A stretch of 64,000 nt of DNA from Rhizomys pruinosus. Its lineage: Eukaryota; Chordata; Mammalia; Rodentia; Spalacidae. Positions within the stretch are counted from its first letter, which is position 1. The number at the start of each line of letters is the position of its first letter. A program made the translations under genes and the position numbers. Under the pieces are notes generated by a model that had not been told where the DNA came from, made no database searches, and saw nothing but the letters and a program-made list of their open reading frames with translations. Shown here in pieces: positions 21,966-32,079 of this stretch. Where the stretch lies: positions 1,330,659-1,394,658 of the forward strand of contig VZQC01012403.1 in NCBI GenBank assembly GCA_009823505.1, in the 5' to 3' direction.

Positions 21966-22868
21966 TTACCATTTGTTTAAGCACCCTCGCTGCCCCATTC
22001 CCATCTGCCCTTTTGCCATTTGCATGACTGCAGCTGCTAGGCCAGAATTGGTAAGAGGGCCGCCTAATTCCCGACAGACCTTCATCCACACTTCAAAGCC
22101 TTTATTTTTGTAAGGGTTTATTGTCTGCCTACACTCCTTTGTACATTGTTCAAATACCAATTGTTTAACAAGCGGCATGGCAGTGTCAGGGTCACCAAAT
22201 ACTTTTCCTGCTGCCTCCACCACTCTGGCCACAAAATTCTTTATGATTTTAAAATTGAGTGGCTCATGATAATGGTTATTGTCCTGTTGGTTTTGGGAGA
22301 CTGGAAAACATAGGGATGGGGGCTGGATTTTGAGCAGCTACCTCCCTCCAGCACTCTGGATGAAACGAAGTGCCAGGTACCGCAAAAGGCGGAGGGGGTC
22401 CCGGGGCCATCGGCAGTAGCAGAGGTCCCGGGGCTGCCGGCTGTATGCTAACCTTCACTTGCTCCATGCTTTCTACCAAACTCTCCAACTAATCAGCCGA
22501 CATATCCTGCTCTTTGTTCTCAACCCCCTTGGGTGGCACCTGTTCCTCTTTTAGCTGTTGTAGAAGTTTTTCCCCCTTTTTTTATTTCTGCTGCACAGCT
22601 CCCTTTATCGCCCAAGCAATTTCCTATTAATTTCCAAATCGGAATTACACCGCTCTGCAGAATTCCTTGTTCCTCAGCAAACATTAGGTCCCCTCCCAAC
22701 TTTTCCCAAATGTGGCATGAGGTTTCCGGTCACAAGAAACCAGGGCACGATCTCATCTACTGCTCTTAAGAACTCATCTAAAATTTGGGTCTTTATGCCA
22801 ATTCCTTTCACTTTCAGCAGTTCCTTTAAGGTATCGCGCATTGGCCGCATTGAATTTGAATTCCCCAT
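21966..22868 (-). pseudogene. gag remnant of the provirus
   Basis: The start at 22868 reads MGNSNS, a myristoylation-type gag N terminus. A proline-rich stretch follows (22488-22276) in another frame. The 22232-21966 frame carries a capsid major-homology-like region ([16 protein letters not shown]). It ends at a stop right where RT sequence begins in a different frame, so the gag C terminus and protease are deleted. Confidence 0.75.
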
Positions 22869-22987
22869 GGTCTCTACTTCCGAGAACTTTATAGTCCCAC
22901 CTTACCTGGGAACTTGTCAGCTAGCCCACCTGCCTGCGTCTGGTTCTGAACTGTGCTCGCACCGATGGAGGTTCCCCCGACGGAGGT

Positions 22988-23007
22988 TCCCCGTCCGGGC
23001 CACCACT
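22988..23007 (-). other. Primer binding site-like sequence
   Basis: Starting two bases inside the 5' LTR boundary the minus strand reads TGGTGGCCCGGACGGGGA. It resembles the tRNA-Lys3 type site apart from an extra base and two substitutions. Assignment is tentative. Confidence 0.5.
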
Positions 23008-23371
23008 TGTGGCTCTCCTTGTCGCTCTCTGTTCCCGGCCGGCAGGAAAAAGGAGAGGACACACTCTTGTTCTTCCAGACGCAGTTTATTCAGGCAACTC
23101 TTACATCAACTCTCTTTTCCCCTTCCAGTGCCCCCTCCTCATATCCCCTCTCTCAACCCCGCCTCCTGCTAGGGCACGAGTGCCGTGGCAGTCTCTCATT
23201 GGTCTGTAAGCGGTATGCACAATATACGGAAGTCAGCGGACATGCTAATGAGGGTTCAGGTTTGGCGTTTTCTTGTTGGCTGGGGAATGAGCTGGGCAGT
23301 CAGGCCACAATCAGGTGATAAGACCTGGCCAGGGTCCAAAGCGCCATTTTGGCCAATGCCCGCTCTCCACA
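23008..23371 (-). repeat. 5' LTR of the provirus
   Basis: 364 bp, TGTGGAGAGC to GAGAGCCACA on the minus strand. Contains AATAAA (plus 23085-23090 as TTTATT). Immediately followed by the TGAGAG target copy. Confidence 0.93.
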
Positions 23372-23589
23372 TGAGAGGGTGTCTGTGGTTCCGGCTGATG
23401 TTCCCTACTTCTCCATAGCACACTCCAGTGCACGGACATCAAGGCTTGGTCCAGCAATTGTGACTTATACACAATTATGCTCAGTGTCTACTAAGAAAGC
23501 AATGTAGCCCACTTGCAATACTGGATCCCCACCATTGTCAGCTTTTAATTTTAATGCATTCCATGCACTATGTCTCATCTTTCATTTTA

Positions 23590-24150
23590 TTCATCATGTG
23601 TGTTCTTGTCTAACCCAGGAGTGTAATTTCACCTGAGAAACGACGTGGGAGATCTCTAAGGAAAATAATTACTATTAACTGTTTCCAAGGAAGATACTCA
23701 GTGGCCTCATTCTTCCCGTTGCAGCTGTGCTCTGCCATCGTACTGTAGAGCATCAGTTTTCTTGAGATACTGAATGGAAGATAGAAAGCAGTATTAATAA
23801 TTATGAGTTAATATCTGTTTATGAAGACATTTTCTTTCATATAAAAAGATAATGAAACTAATCCTTCCAAGTGAACTTGCATAAAATTAGAGAGAATATC
23901 AGTATGCCTATGATAAATAAGAGCACCTTTTCAACACCTTAATTAAAAATCAAGAAGACAGTCAATTGTGGGACACAACCTGTAATCCCAGAACTTGGGA
24001 GGCTAAGATTAGTTATGCATTTTAAGCCTGCTTGGGGTACTCCCCAAGATCCTACCTAAAATTGCATATAAATAAACCTATAGAGGTGATGGTTCATTGC
24101 AGGTGGCCATGTGCTGTTTTTCAAACTCTTGAGGATGTGTGCATTAAACA
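23590..24150 (+). repeat. Non-coding block related to 54.83-55.23 kb
   Basis: Shares with the right-hand copy, in order: TCTTGTCTAA-CCAG, TTTCACCT-AGAAA, GGAAAATAATT, a CTTCCx(T)TTGCAG block, CTxGAGATAC, then GAGGTGATGG, TTTCAAACT and TATGCACATTT. An old B1-type repeat (23955-24070) is inserted. The block begins left of the provirus at 18.32-18.39 kb, so the provirus and a SINE split it. Confidence 0.6.
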
Positions 24151-24234
24151 TATGCACATTTAGTACATGCAGCCAGATGTGGTGGTGCACACACCCCCTT
24201 TTATGATAATTAGAACTCTGAAGTGATTTTACTT

Positions 24235-25060
24235 TGTTTCTTTCACTCTAAGCCAATTATGAGTTTTCAGTGATTTCTGGGGTGGGGACAGAAAGCAGGC
24301 AGCATTCAGAATGGCTAGGCTGTGGTAGCTGGCCCAAGGAGGTATGGGCAGGGCAGTCCTCACCAGGGCAGCTGGAGTAGGTAGGTGGTGTCCCAATGTC
24401 CTCAGCAGCTTCCAGCTTGCACAGCTCAACAGGGACATCTCCTGTGGTGGCCAGGGAGTCAGTGATCAGCTCGGCTGCCTTGGAGTCACCCTCGGCAGAG
24501 ATGATGGCTGCCTTCTGCTGCTCAGCCTTTTCCACCACAAATATGGCCCTCTCTGCTTCCTGCTGGGTCAAATGTTTGTCATCCTCCGCTTCTGTGAACT
24601 CCTTCCTGATGATGAGATGTGTCAGGGACCCATCATCCAGGGTGACCCCAAAGGTTGCTACTCACTCCTTGAGGTCATTGCCCGCCTTTGTACACCATCT
24701 CTCTTTGGGTCATCAGTTCTCTGGCATCAAAGTGAGCGACCACAGATGGGGATCTCCTCGGTGATTCATAGCCCTGTCTGATGTCAGTCTGGGGGAGCTG
24801 GCTGGCAATTAGCCAGAAAAGGATGTACATCTTTGCTACCAGTGATAACTGGTAAGTTTCGTGTTGGGAGTGGCAGTTAAAGATTTCTGTACCCAAGGAA
24901 TGAGAAAGTGAGTCCCTTCCCGTACCGGACTCTCTCATCCTCCATGGAATCAGTTAAAGATTACAGTTCTGTGCCCAGCATTCTCATTACATAAGGCAGA
25001 ATTCACCACAGCTCCTGCAACAGCAAAGACCAGGCCACTTCACAAGAGTCAAACCCTTTG
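24235..25060 (-). pseudogene. Phb1: PHB1 (prohibitin) processed pseudogene
   Basis: Intronless retrocopy of prohibitin 1, the mitochondrial inner-membrane scaffold protein, on the minus strand. The ATG at about 25056 is followed by a decayed MAAK-type start and GAVVNSALC-like codons. The middle piece (24880-24700) reads FNCHSQ, VAKMYILFWLIASQLP and SVVAHFDARELMTQREMV. The C-terminal part (24571-24370) reads [33 protein letters not shown] and [10 protein letters not shown]. These are in different frames, with stops and small deletions, for example around 24960 and after 24690. The 3' end is not sharply defined. Not functional; it lies between the provirus and V segment C. Confidence 0.9.
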
Positions 25061-25111
25061 CAGCCATGTTTCCTTCTGCTGAACAGACTCACACCTGCAT
25101 TCGCCCTGACC

Positions 25112-25268
25112 TCCACATGAATTCAGTGGCACATACCTTTAATCTCAGCACTCAGAAGACAGAGACCTGGCAGATCTCTCTGAGATCAAGGGCAGCCCAG
25201 TCTATATAGGGACCTTCAGTCCAGCTGGGGCTACAGGGAGACGCTGCCTCAAAAAGATATGAGAAAAG
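25112..25268 (+). repeat. B1 SINE
   Basis: CAGTGGCACATACCTTTAATC, then AGATCTCTCTGAGATCAAGG and TACAGGGAGACGCTGCCTCA followed by an A-rich tail. Moderately diverged. Confidence 0.8.
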
Positions 25269-25511
25269 AAAACAAACGAACAGAACAGCAAAAAATAAAT
25301 TACATTGGAAAGACAAAAGTGGGAAATATTCCAGCCAATCAAATATTGCGTCCTTCCGTGCAGGATCAGTTATTTTCAAAACGTTAGAATATAGTTCCAA
25401 TGGTTCGAGTCCTCTCTCTTACAGCCCATAATTCCCTTTGCATCTAGAGCACGTAAAGAATTCCCCCACTGTGGTCTGCATACTCTTTCTCTGTCTTGCT
25501 GGAGACTATTA

Positions 25512-25550
25512 AGTTTGAGTGCAGGCTGCAGGTGCCTGGGGAGCACTGTG
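25512..25550 (-). other. 23-RSS of V segment C
   Basis: Heptamer CACAGTG (25544-25550), 23-bp spacer (25521-25543), nonamer ACTCAAACT (25512-25520). Heptamer is consensus; the nonamer keeps the central AAA. Confidence 0.92.
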
Positions 25551-26076
25551 CACTCACTGCACAGATGTAGACAGCAGAGTCACTGGGCTGGGAGCCTCTG
25601 ATGTGCAGAGATAGTTTCCCACTGGCTCTGTTGAGATGTGCTCTGAATCTTCCTTCTTCTCTGTCACCATTGGAGAATATAGAAATCAACATCTCTGGAC
25701 TTTTCCCAAAATGCTGTTTGTACCACCAGAGGTACTGAGAATTGGTAACACTGAAAGTACAGTTGAGAGATACCAAGGCTCCCTCAGGAACACTGAGGGG
25801 TTCAGAATCCTGCTCCACCTTCTGCTGGCTCCTCACCCCTGTGCAGAAAGACAAAGGTCAAAGAGGACTGGTTGGGTATGGACACTGACCCTGCAGAATC
25901 TATCTTTTCATGCACTTCTCAACTTCTGTAGTAGTGTAAGGACATTATGTTTCTACCCAGCAGCTTAAAATAGGCAACCCTTTCCTTTACTGTCTTTTAT
26001 GTTCCCACAAAAAACGTTCAGACTCACTGCTCAGCTGAAGACACAGGATCACCAGTAATACATCCAAGGGCTGCAT
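25551..26076 (-). CDS. Trav7: TCR alpha V segment C (TRAV7/human TRAV12 type), intact
   Basis: Germline TCR alpha V segment. Exon 1 (26076-26028) starts ATG CAG CCC and encodes a leader ending LVILCLQLS; donor GTGAGT. Exon 2 (25838-25551) follows acceptor TTTCTGCACAG. The split codon makes Arg, and the domain continues [20 protein letters not shown]. First Cys is in SLNC, the Trp in [15 protein letters not shown], then [23 protein letters not shown], and second Cys in [10 protein letters not shown], which runs straight into the heptamer. The intron is 189 bp. Frame, splice sites, conserved residues and RSS are all in order, so it is probably functional. The PLSVPEG and SNGD-EGRF pattern is that of human TRAV12; mouse TRAV7 is the likely counterpart. 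A CTCF-like motif lies about 240 bp upstream. Confidence 0.93.
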
Positions 26077-26317
26077 TATTCTTTTCTCTGAGGACCCAGA
26101 TTTCAAACCTAAAATTACAGGTGCATTTACAGTTCAAATTCTTCTCTTTTAAGAAATATAAAACAACTTCTTTTAACCAGTTAGAAAAAAATTCTATCAC
26201 TGCTACATCAGCAAGCCTCTCCCCTTTCTTTACCCTCCTCCTCTTCCCCTCATCCTCCTCTTACTCCCCTTCTCACACATTCAGTTCAGATGTGTCTTCA
26301 GAGTCTCTGAGAAGACA

Positions 26318-26331
26318 CTGCCATCCTGTGG
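26318..26331 (-). promoter_or_regulatory. CTCF-like motif upstream of segment C
   Basis: Minus strand CCACAGGATGGCAG, 12 of 14 positions of CCASYAGRKGGCRS, about 242 bp upstream of the leader ATG of segment C and in the V-coding orientation. Weakest of the set. Confidence 0.4.
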
Positions 26332-26649
26332 ATGAACATTTGTGCCAAAGAAATAGTCAAATTGTAGACTAATATGTAAATTAAAGCATATGATCATTTA
26401 GGCAAGAACATTTGCTCAAATTATGTGTGTTTGTGTAATTAAATGTAACTTTTCTCACCAAATGTTGATTTATTTTCTTAGGACAATTATTTAATAATCA
26501 CTTTGCTGTAATGAAAAATCACTCTTAACATTTCTACTTGAAGTTCTGTATAAGCTCTTGAAATGCAAAGAATGTTTGATCTTTCTCAGCTCTTCCCCAT
26601 GTCTAATCACACACCCCTCTATCATTCACTCATCTCCAACTTTTGCACA

Positions 26650-27040
26650 TATTGTATGTATTTGTTTATTTCTTTATTTCAAGTGTTATGCATATGTATG
26701 TATGTTGCTGTCGGGTGCTTTTACACTTTTGTGTGAGTATATGCACATGTGTATGTGGGTGCATGTGCAGATGTGTGAAGGCCAGAGCTCAACTTCAGAT
26801 GTGTTCTTTGTTTTCCAAGTTATTTTCTTGAGTTGGGTCTCTCACTGAACCTGGAACTTATCAATTGGCATTAGTTGGCTGGTCAATAAACAATGATTGG
26901 CCTGTCTCTTCCTCCACCAGTGTTGGAATTACGTATGTTCTTGGCAATGCTGGATTCAGCATGGGTCCCGGATATCTGGACTCAGGTCTTCAGGTTGTGT
27001 GGTAGGCACCTTACTGACTGAGCCATCTCCCCTAACCCCA
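26650..27040 (-). repeat. Rodent SINE, minus strand (family unresolved)
   Basis: From the right: TAGGGGAGATGGCTCAGTCAG head, CAGATATCCGGGACCC-like body, a GAGAGACCC segment, and a long GT-rich end. It resembles the longer composite tRNA-type SINEs of rodents. Diverged. Confidence 0.45.
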
Positions 27041-27089
27041 ATTTATAGTTTATGTATATTAATTATACAAAATAATGGGTTGATTGTGG

Positions 27090-29130
27090 CTTTTTAACGT
27101 ATTTTTTACAGAATTGTTGTGCATTTCACATAATACATGTCTATCATATTTAGACCCCACCCCTCCTCCATACCCCCATAGCCCACCCACATTATTTCAT
27201 ATATGTTAAGGCCTGAATGAAAATTATGTACCTAGATGTCCCTCAGTGAGAGTTCGTACGTGCATAAAGAGCACTTTGCTCATGTTCTGTCTCCGTTTTC
27301 CCACTTTTATATCCACTGATGGGCATCTGGGCTGGCCGCATAACTTGACTTTATGAATAGTGCCATGATAAACACGGATATGCACGTGCACGTATCAGTA
27401 TTTTAGGCCGACTTTGATTCCTAGGGTTGGTAAACCTGGGTTATACGTAAGATACATGTTTAAGGATTTTTTTAATCCTTCACATTAAGTCCCATAGTGG
27501 ATGCATTGATTTATATTAGTTGTATTGATTTTAATCCCATCAACTACATATAGGGGTGAATTTGTCTCACATCCTCGATGGCATTTGTTGATTTCTGTTT
27601 TCTGGATGATAATCATTCTTTAAATGGAGCCTCAATAGAACCTTGATTTAGTCAACGACTTTTTAGCAAGGTGACACTAGCAAAGCTGGATCTCTTGGAG
27701 TTTATTTCTGTAGAGTGAAACACAAGAGTTTGATTTCTTCTACATGTGGACATTCAGTTTTACAAACACCAGCTGTTGAAGATGCTGTGCTCTCTCTAGT
27801 GTGTATATTTGGCATCTTGTTGAAGGTCAAGATGGTTTAATTGCATGGCACTAAATCTGAGTTTTCTGACTATACCTTGATCTACACGCCCGTTTCTGTG
27901 CCAGTATCATGCCTGGAGATTGTAATCCATCCAATTTGTTCTTTGATAAGGATAGCTTTGCCATGAAAGTCTTTAGTGCTTCCATACAAATTTTTTGTGT
28001 TTTCTATTTCAGAAAATAATGTCCTAGGAATTTTGATTAGAATTGCATTGTAATCTGTAAATACATTTGATAGGTGGCCATTTTCACATTCATTTTAACA
28101 GTCTCTGAACATGGGAGGTCCTTCCTTTTCCCTGTATCTTATTTCTTTCTTCGGGGATTTCAAGTTTGCACTGTAGAAGCTTTTCACTCCTATGGCTAGG
28201 TTTAGTCAGAAGCTTTGTTTTATTTTGTTTTGAAGCCCTTGTGAATAGTATTGTTTCTTCATTTCTTTTTTTTTTTTTTTTTTTTTTTTGGTCTTTTCGA
28301 GACAAGGTCTCCCTGTAGCCCCAGCTGTCCTGGAACTTACTCTGTAGACCAGGCTAGCCTTGAACTCACAAAGATCCACCTGCCTTTACCTCCCAAGTGC
28401 TACGACCAAAGGCATGTGCCACCAAGCCCAGCTCTTCACTTCTTTCTGAAATTGTTTGTTATTGGCATATAGAAAGATTACCAATTTTGTATGCTCGTTT
28501 TTGTATCCTGCCACTTTGCTGAAAGTGTTCACCTGTTCTCAGAGTTTTCTGGTGGAATCATGGCCTCTTATGGATGGCATCTACTCATAAGCATCATTTG
28601 ACTTATTCTTTTCCTATTTCTGTTTCTTTTACATCTTTCACTTGTATTATTGCTCTAGCTCGGTCACTGAGTACTATAATGAATAGGAGTGGAGACAGTG
28701 GAGATCTCTACCTTGTTCCTGATTTTAATGGGGTTGCTTCAATTTTTTCCCTCCATTTAGGATGATTTGGGCTATGGTTTGTCATATGTAGCTTTTATTC
28801 TGCTGAGGAATGTCCTCTCCAGCTTTGTTCTCCCTAGGGCTTTGATGATGAAGAGATGTTGGATTTTGTCAAGAAAAAAACCTTTTCCAAATCTAATGAG
28901 ATGATCATGTGATTCTCTTGTCTTTATGATGATTTACATGGTTTATTACACATATTGTTATAATATGTAGAACTACCTCACAATTTCCAAAATAAAGCCA
29001 CTTGATCATGTTAAGTGGTATTTTTGGTTTATGACTATAATCACTTTGCTAATACTTTATAGATGTGTCTGAGATACTCCTCCCTTGGCTCTGAGTTGTT
29101 TTTTCAGTAATTCCTTTGCTCTTATTTTTT
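27090..29130 (-). mobile_element. Old L1, minus strand, ORF2 part
   Basis: Antisense L1 blocks in order from the 3' end: ATGGGCATCTGGGCTGG, a TATGAATAGTGCCATGATAAAC segment, TGTGCCAGTATCATGCCTGG, TTTGATTAGAATTGCATTGTA, the TATCCTGCCACTTTGCTGAA block and GAATAGGAGTGGAGACAG with CTTGTTCCTGATTTTAATGG (RT region). Decayed to short frames. A B1 is inserted at 28.26 kb. Confidence 0.8.
28262..28437 (-). repeat. B1 SINE inserted in the old L1
   Basis: Poly(T), then GAGACAAGGTCTCCCTGTAG, GACCAGGCTAGCCTTGAACT and CAAAGATCCACCTGCC, ending in GCCACCAAGCCCAGCT. Minus orientation. TTCATTTCTT / CTTCACTTCTTTC flanks may be target copies. Confidence 0.9.
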
Positions 29131-29692
29131 TTTTACAATCTGCCTGGGTCTACCAGATGATTTATGGAAGAAGAAACACTTTCTCTGCATAATTAAATGC
29201 CTTTCCTTCCATGCCTTGTGTTATGGATAAGGCTTTCTTCCTCCTTCTTTCTCTGTTAGGAATCCTGAGGTTTTGTGACTACGGATCTCTTGTCTCTCTT
29301 GTGTCCTCTCCCACAATACTCACTTAGGGACACATTATGTAGAAACCAATTTCCCTGGCACATTTCACTCTAATAACATAAGTTTTAAAAATGTCTACCA
29401 GAATATGTGAAAGAAAATGTGGAGGATGGGCATTGTCTTCTATGATGAGCAGACAGGCAACTTCATTCCTTACATTGCTTTACTGAGAAATCACATTGAC
29501 TCTACATGAGGTGCTTTTGGTGTCAGGCTTTGTTTTAGTCCTAGAAAGAGCTGAGAGCAAGTGTCCAGTTCTTGTTCCTCAGCTCCGGCCAATTGTATAA
29601 TTCTGCACTAACCGGAGAAACAGAGGCACACAGCCCAGACCTGAATCAGGAGATCCCAGAGGCAGGTGCTCAGCAGACAGGCTCCTGATGCT
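29131..29692. other. No gene recognised
   Basis: Short intergenic stretch between the old L1 and the RSS of segment D. Confidence 0.4.
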
Positions 29693-29731
29693 GAGTTTGC
29701 ACTCTGCTCTGCTGTGATTTCTACCACTGGG
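29693..29731 (-). other. Degenerate 23-RSS of V segment D
   Basis: Heptamer position reads CCCAGTG (29725-29731), spacer 23 bp (29702-29724), nonamer TGCAAACTC (29693-29701). The second base of the heptamer, part of the essential CAC, is changed, so cleavage should be poor. Confidence 0.75.
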
Positions 29732-29964
29732 TCACTCAAAGAACAGTAGTACACAGCAGAGTGTGACTCAGACTGAGGCTTTCTGCAGGTGGAATGAGGT
29801 GGCTGCTTTGTCATAAGTGGCTTCAAAACCTTTGTTGTTTCCCTTCTTGCTGGCCTTTGAAACTCTTAAGAGGAGCTGTGGACCTTCTCCAGTAAGGAGA
29901 TCCCCTATTGAGAGGATCAATTGACCATCCATCTGAGTTACTGAGTCTCCAAGGGTCGTCCTTC
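29732..29964 (-). pseudogene. Trav12: TCR alpha V segment D (TRAV12/human TRAV9 type), deleted
   Basis: A dead V segment. After acceptor TTATCTCCAG (exon start 29964) the minus strand reads GRTTLGDSVTQMDGQLILS, then jumps to GEGPQLLLRVSKA. About 30 codons are missing, including the first Cys, all of CDR1 and the framework-2 Trp. The rest is typical: NNKGFEATYDKAATSFHLQKAS. Then a loss of two bases (about 29783) shifts the frame; the SAVYYCSLSD end is read in a different frame. The Asp of DSAVYYC has become His. I found no leader exon in the 300 bp upstream. The RSS heptamer is damaged as well. GDSVTQ and GFEATY are hallmarks of the mouse TRAV12/human TRAV9 group. Confidence 0.9.
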
Positions 29965-30240
29965 CTGGAGATAAAAAAGAAGACAAGGTATGCCATCTCA
30001 AAAACAATGCTCTTAGATAAATATATGGCTCAAGATTTTTTTTCTGACATCATGGAAAAAATGGTGAAAATTTTATATTCACTTTACTCACTGAGTATTA
30101 AGAATATGACAGTCACTAAGCTATGACAAGAGTTCATCTTTAGAGTGTCACCTGAATGCTTCTTCACTTGAAAACGATGTTATAGTGCAGAAACTAATTC
30201 AACTTAACTTCACAGGGAATTTTATAGTGTTAATGTAGCA

Positions 30241-30254
30241 GTGCCCCCTAGTGG
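30241..30254 (-). promoter_or_regulatory. CTCF motif upstream of segment D
   Basis: Minus strand CCACTAGGGGGCAC fits the CTCF core CCASYAGRKGGCRS at all 14 positions. It lies about 277 bp upstream of the V exon of dead segment D, in the V-coding orientation. Best CTCF match in the window. Occupancy is inferred. Confidence 0.7.
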
Positions 30255-30302
30255 ACAGTGACTGACCTGGGTTGAAGGTTTCCCTGGATTCCTTCCAAAA
30301 TT

Positions 30303-30496
30303 CAAAAATACAGATGCCGGGTGTGGTGGCACACGCCTTTAATCCTAGCACTTGGGAGGCAGAGGCAGGAGGATCTTTGTGAGTTCAAGGCCAGCCTGGT
30401 CTACAGAGTAAGTTCCAGGACAGCTGGGGCTACAGGGAGACCCTGTTTCAAAAAGACCAAAAAAAAAAAAAAAAAAAAAAACAAAAATACAGATGC
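30303..30496 (+). mobile_element. B1 SINE with 15-bp target duplication
   Basis: Full-length B1 (GCCGGGTGTGGTGGCACACG to poly(A)) flanked by perfect CAAAAATACAGATGC at 30303-30317 and 30482-30496. Confidence 0.95.
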
Positions 30497-30499
30497 ATG

Positions 30500-30890
30500 T
30501 CAGTTCTCCGGTGTCACTTCTGAATATAAAGCAGAGATTTCTAACTTATTTTCTTTCCTTAGGACGTTCACCTGGCCTGAAAGTGCTAAAGGAGAGCATC
30601 CCTGGAGTTTCTGGCTGAGAAGATATCAGTTGTCTTAAGCATTTTAATTTATGTCTTTGTATTCTTCTGTGTCGGTTAAGAGTCAGCCATCCACAGAAAT
30701 GTCGCAGTGTTTTGGGCAGGAATCGTAAGTGGTAAGAAGTAGTCATGTCCTTCTTGAGTGAGTCAGCTTTGCAACACTGTACCCAACAGGAAGAGCAGTG
30801 ACTGACATTTACTGGGTGTCCATGTTATGTTTGTTATAAAGAGTGAAAATAATGAATAGGTCATTTGTGTTGAGCAATTACCACTGTGCT
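30500..30890. other. No gene recognised
   Basis: Intergenic sequence between the B1 and the URR1-like element. Confidence 0.4.
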
Positions 30891-30899
30891 GGAGACCTT

Positions 30900-31285
30900 C
30901 AGTCGTCAACTTGACACACCGGAGACAGAGAACCACAGTCTAGGAATTCCTCTATCAGACTGGCCTATGGCCACGTGTCTATGGGGCATTTTCTTGATTA
31001 TTAAGTGATGTGGGAGGTCCCAGACCACTGTAGGTAGTTCCAACCCTAGGCAAGTAGTTCCTGGTTGCACAAGCAAACAGGCTGAATCCAGGCCAGGGTA
31101 GCATGTCAGTAAGCAGCATTCCACCATGGTCTGTGCTTCAGCTCCTGCCTCAAGGTTCCTGCCCTGATTTCCTGCCCTGACTTCCCTCGGCGATGAACAG
31201 TCATCTGTAGGGAAGGAAACCCTCTCTCTCCAAGTCAGCTTTAATCAGTGTTTTTATCACAGCAACAAAAGCACCTAGAACATTA
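30900..31285 (-). mobile_element. URR1-like hAT non-autonomous element
   Basis: GTCAACTTGACACACCGGAG start, GGCATTTTCTTGATTATTAA, GTCAGTAAGCAGCATTCCACC, CAGCTCCTGCCTCAAGGTTCC, GATGAACAGTCATCTGTAGG and GTGTTTTTATCACAGCAAC. The block order is that of URR1. Strand not certain. Confidence 0.65.
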
Positions 31286-31289
31286 TTAC

Positions 31290-32060
31290 TTTATAGGTCG
31301 TATTTTCTCGTTTCTAAAAGAATACCAAATCTAAGGAATGACTCTTTTTTAAAATAAAGATTTTTCAAGGGAAGCATCATGTAATGAAATCAATAGTTAG
31401 ATATTTCTGAATTCATGAAGTTGACAAGTGAAAATTGTGAAACCAGACTAGAGAAACAATATAACTTAAGTTTGAATCATGAAGAACAATCTTTAACTAC
31501 TGTTTGATGTCTACCACAATTTCATGGGCTCCAGGACAAGGTGACCAGCTGAACACATGAGGGAAGTGGCAGTGCTGTAAACCAGTGAAGAGGATCCAGC
31601 TGGAAGCTCTGTGAGGACTAGCTCTGTCTGTTTTCTGGAGCGCAGTCTCCACAGAAGGTACTAAGGGATGTCATGAGTCCAGAGTTTGTCTCTGACTTGT
31701 TCCTTAGATAGTTACATACTTAAGAAGTTCCAGCTGAGATGCTGTTCGGGTTCACCTATTCCCTTCCCCTCTCCTCCACTTTCTGAATCACATTGTCAGA
31801 CCTTGATAAGGATCTGTACTCCGGAAAAAAATCTGAAAAATCTAGTAAAAATTATTGTCTGCGATGTATGTGAAGAATCTAAAACACCTTGTAAATTGAA
31901 CAGTTCAGTCCAATGTAAGCGAGGTTGTGGTTCTGGATATGGCATTGTGGGACAAGTATCTGGACTCAGATATCTTCAGAGTATACTGGCTTCCTATCTT
32001 CTTAGCACACTAGGCAGAGCAAAAGCTGCAGGGCACACCGTTTTCTGCTCATAAGTCACT
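31290..32060. other. No gene recognised
   Basis: A 122-codon plus-strand open frame (31686-32054) has no recognisable motif, and its composition looks non-coding. Confidence 0.4.
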
Positions 32061-32079
32061 AGTCAGCTTGCTTGTCAGC

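Larger units (their letters stand above)
19142..23377 (-). mobile_element. Defective class II (ERVK) endogenous provirus
   Basis: A provirus on the minus strand, bounded by two LTRs (23008-23371 as the 5' LTR, 19148-19508 as the 3' LTR) and a 6-bp target duplication TGAGAG (19142-19147 and 23372-23377). Six bases is usual for betaretrovirus-like elements. Inside, in minus order: a tRNA primer-binding-site-like segment, gag remnants, a gag-pol deletion junction, an RT fragment, the end of RNase H, integrase, env remnants, and the polypurine tract next to the 3' LTR. Only about 3.5 kb lies between the LTRs against 6-8 kb in full elements, so protease and most of reverse transcriptase are gone. 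The reading frames are interrupted. By eye the LTRs differ at roughly 25 of 364 positions, so this is not a very recent insertion. Presumed inert. Confidence 0.93.

Noticed and set aside
31686..32054. 122-codon plus-strand frame
   Set aside because: Amino-acid composition looks random and no domain is seen.
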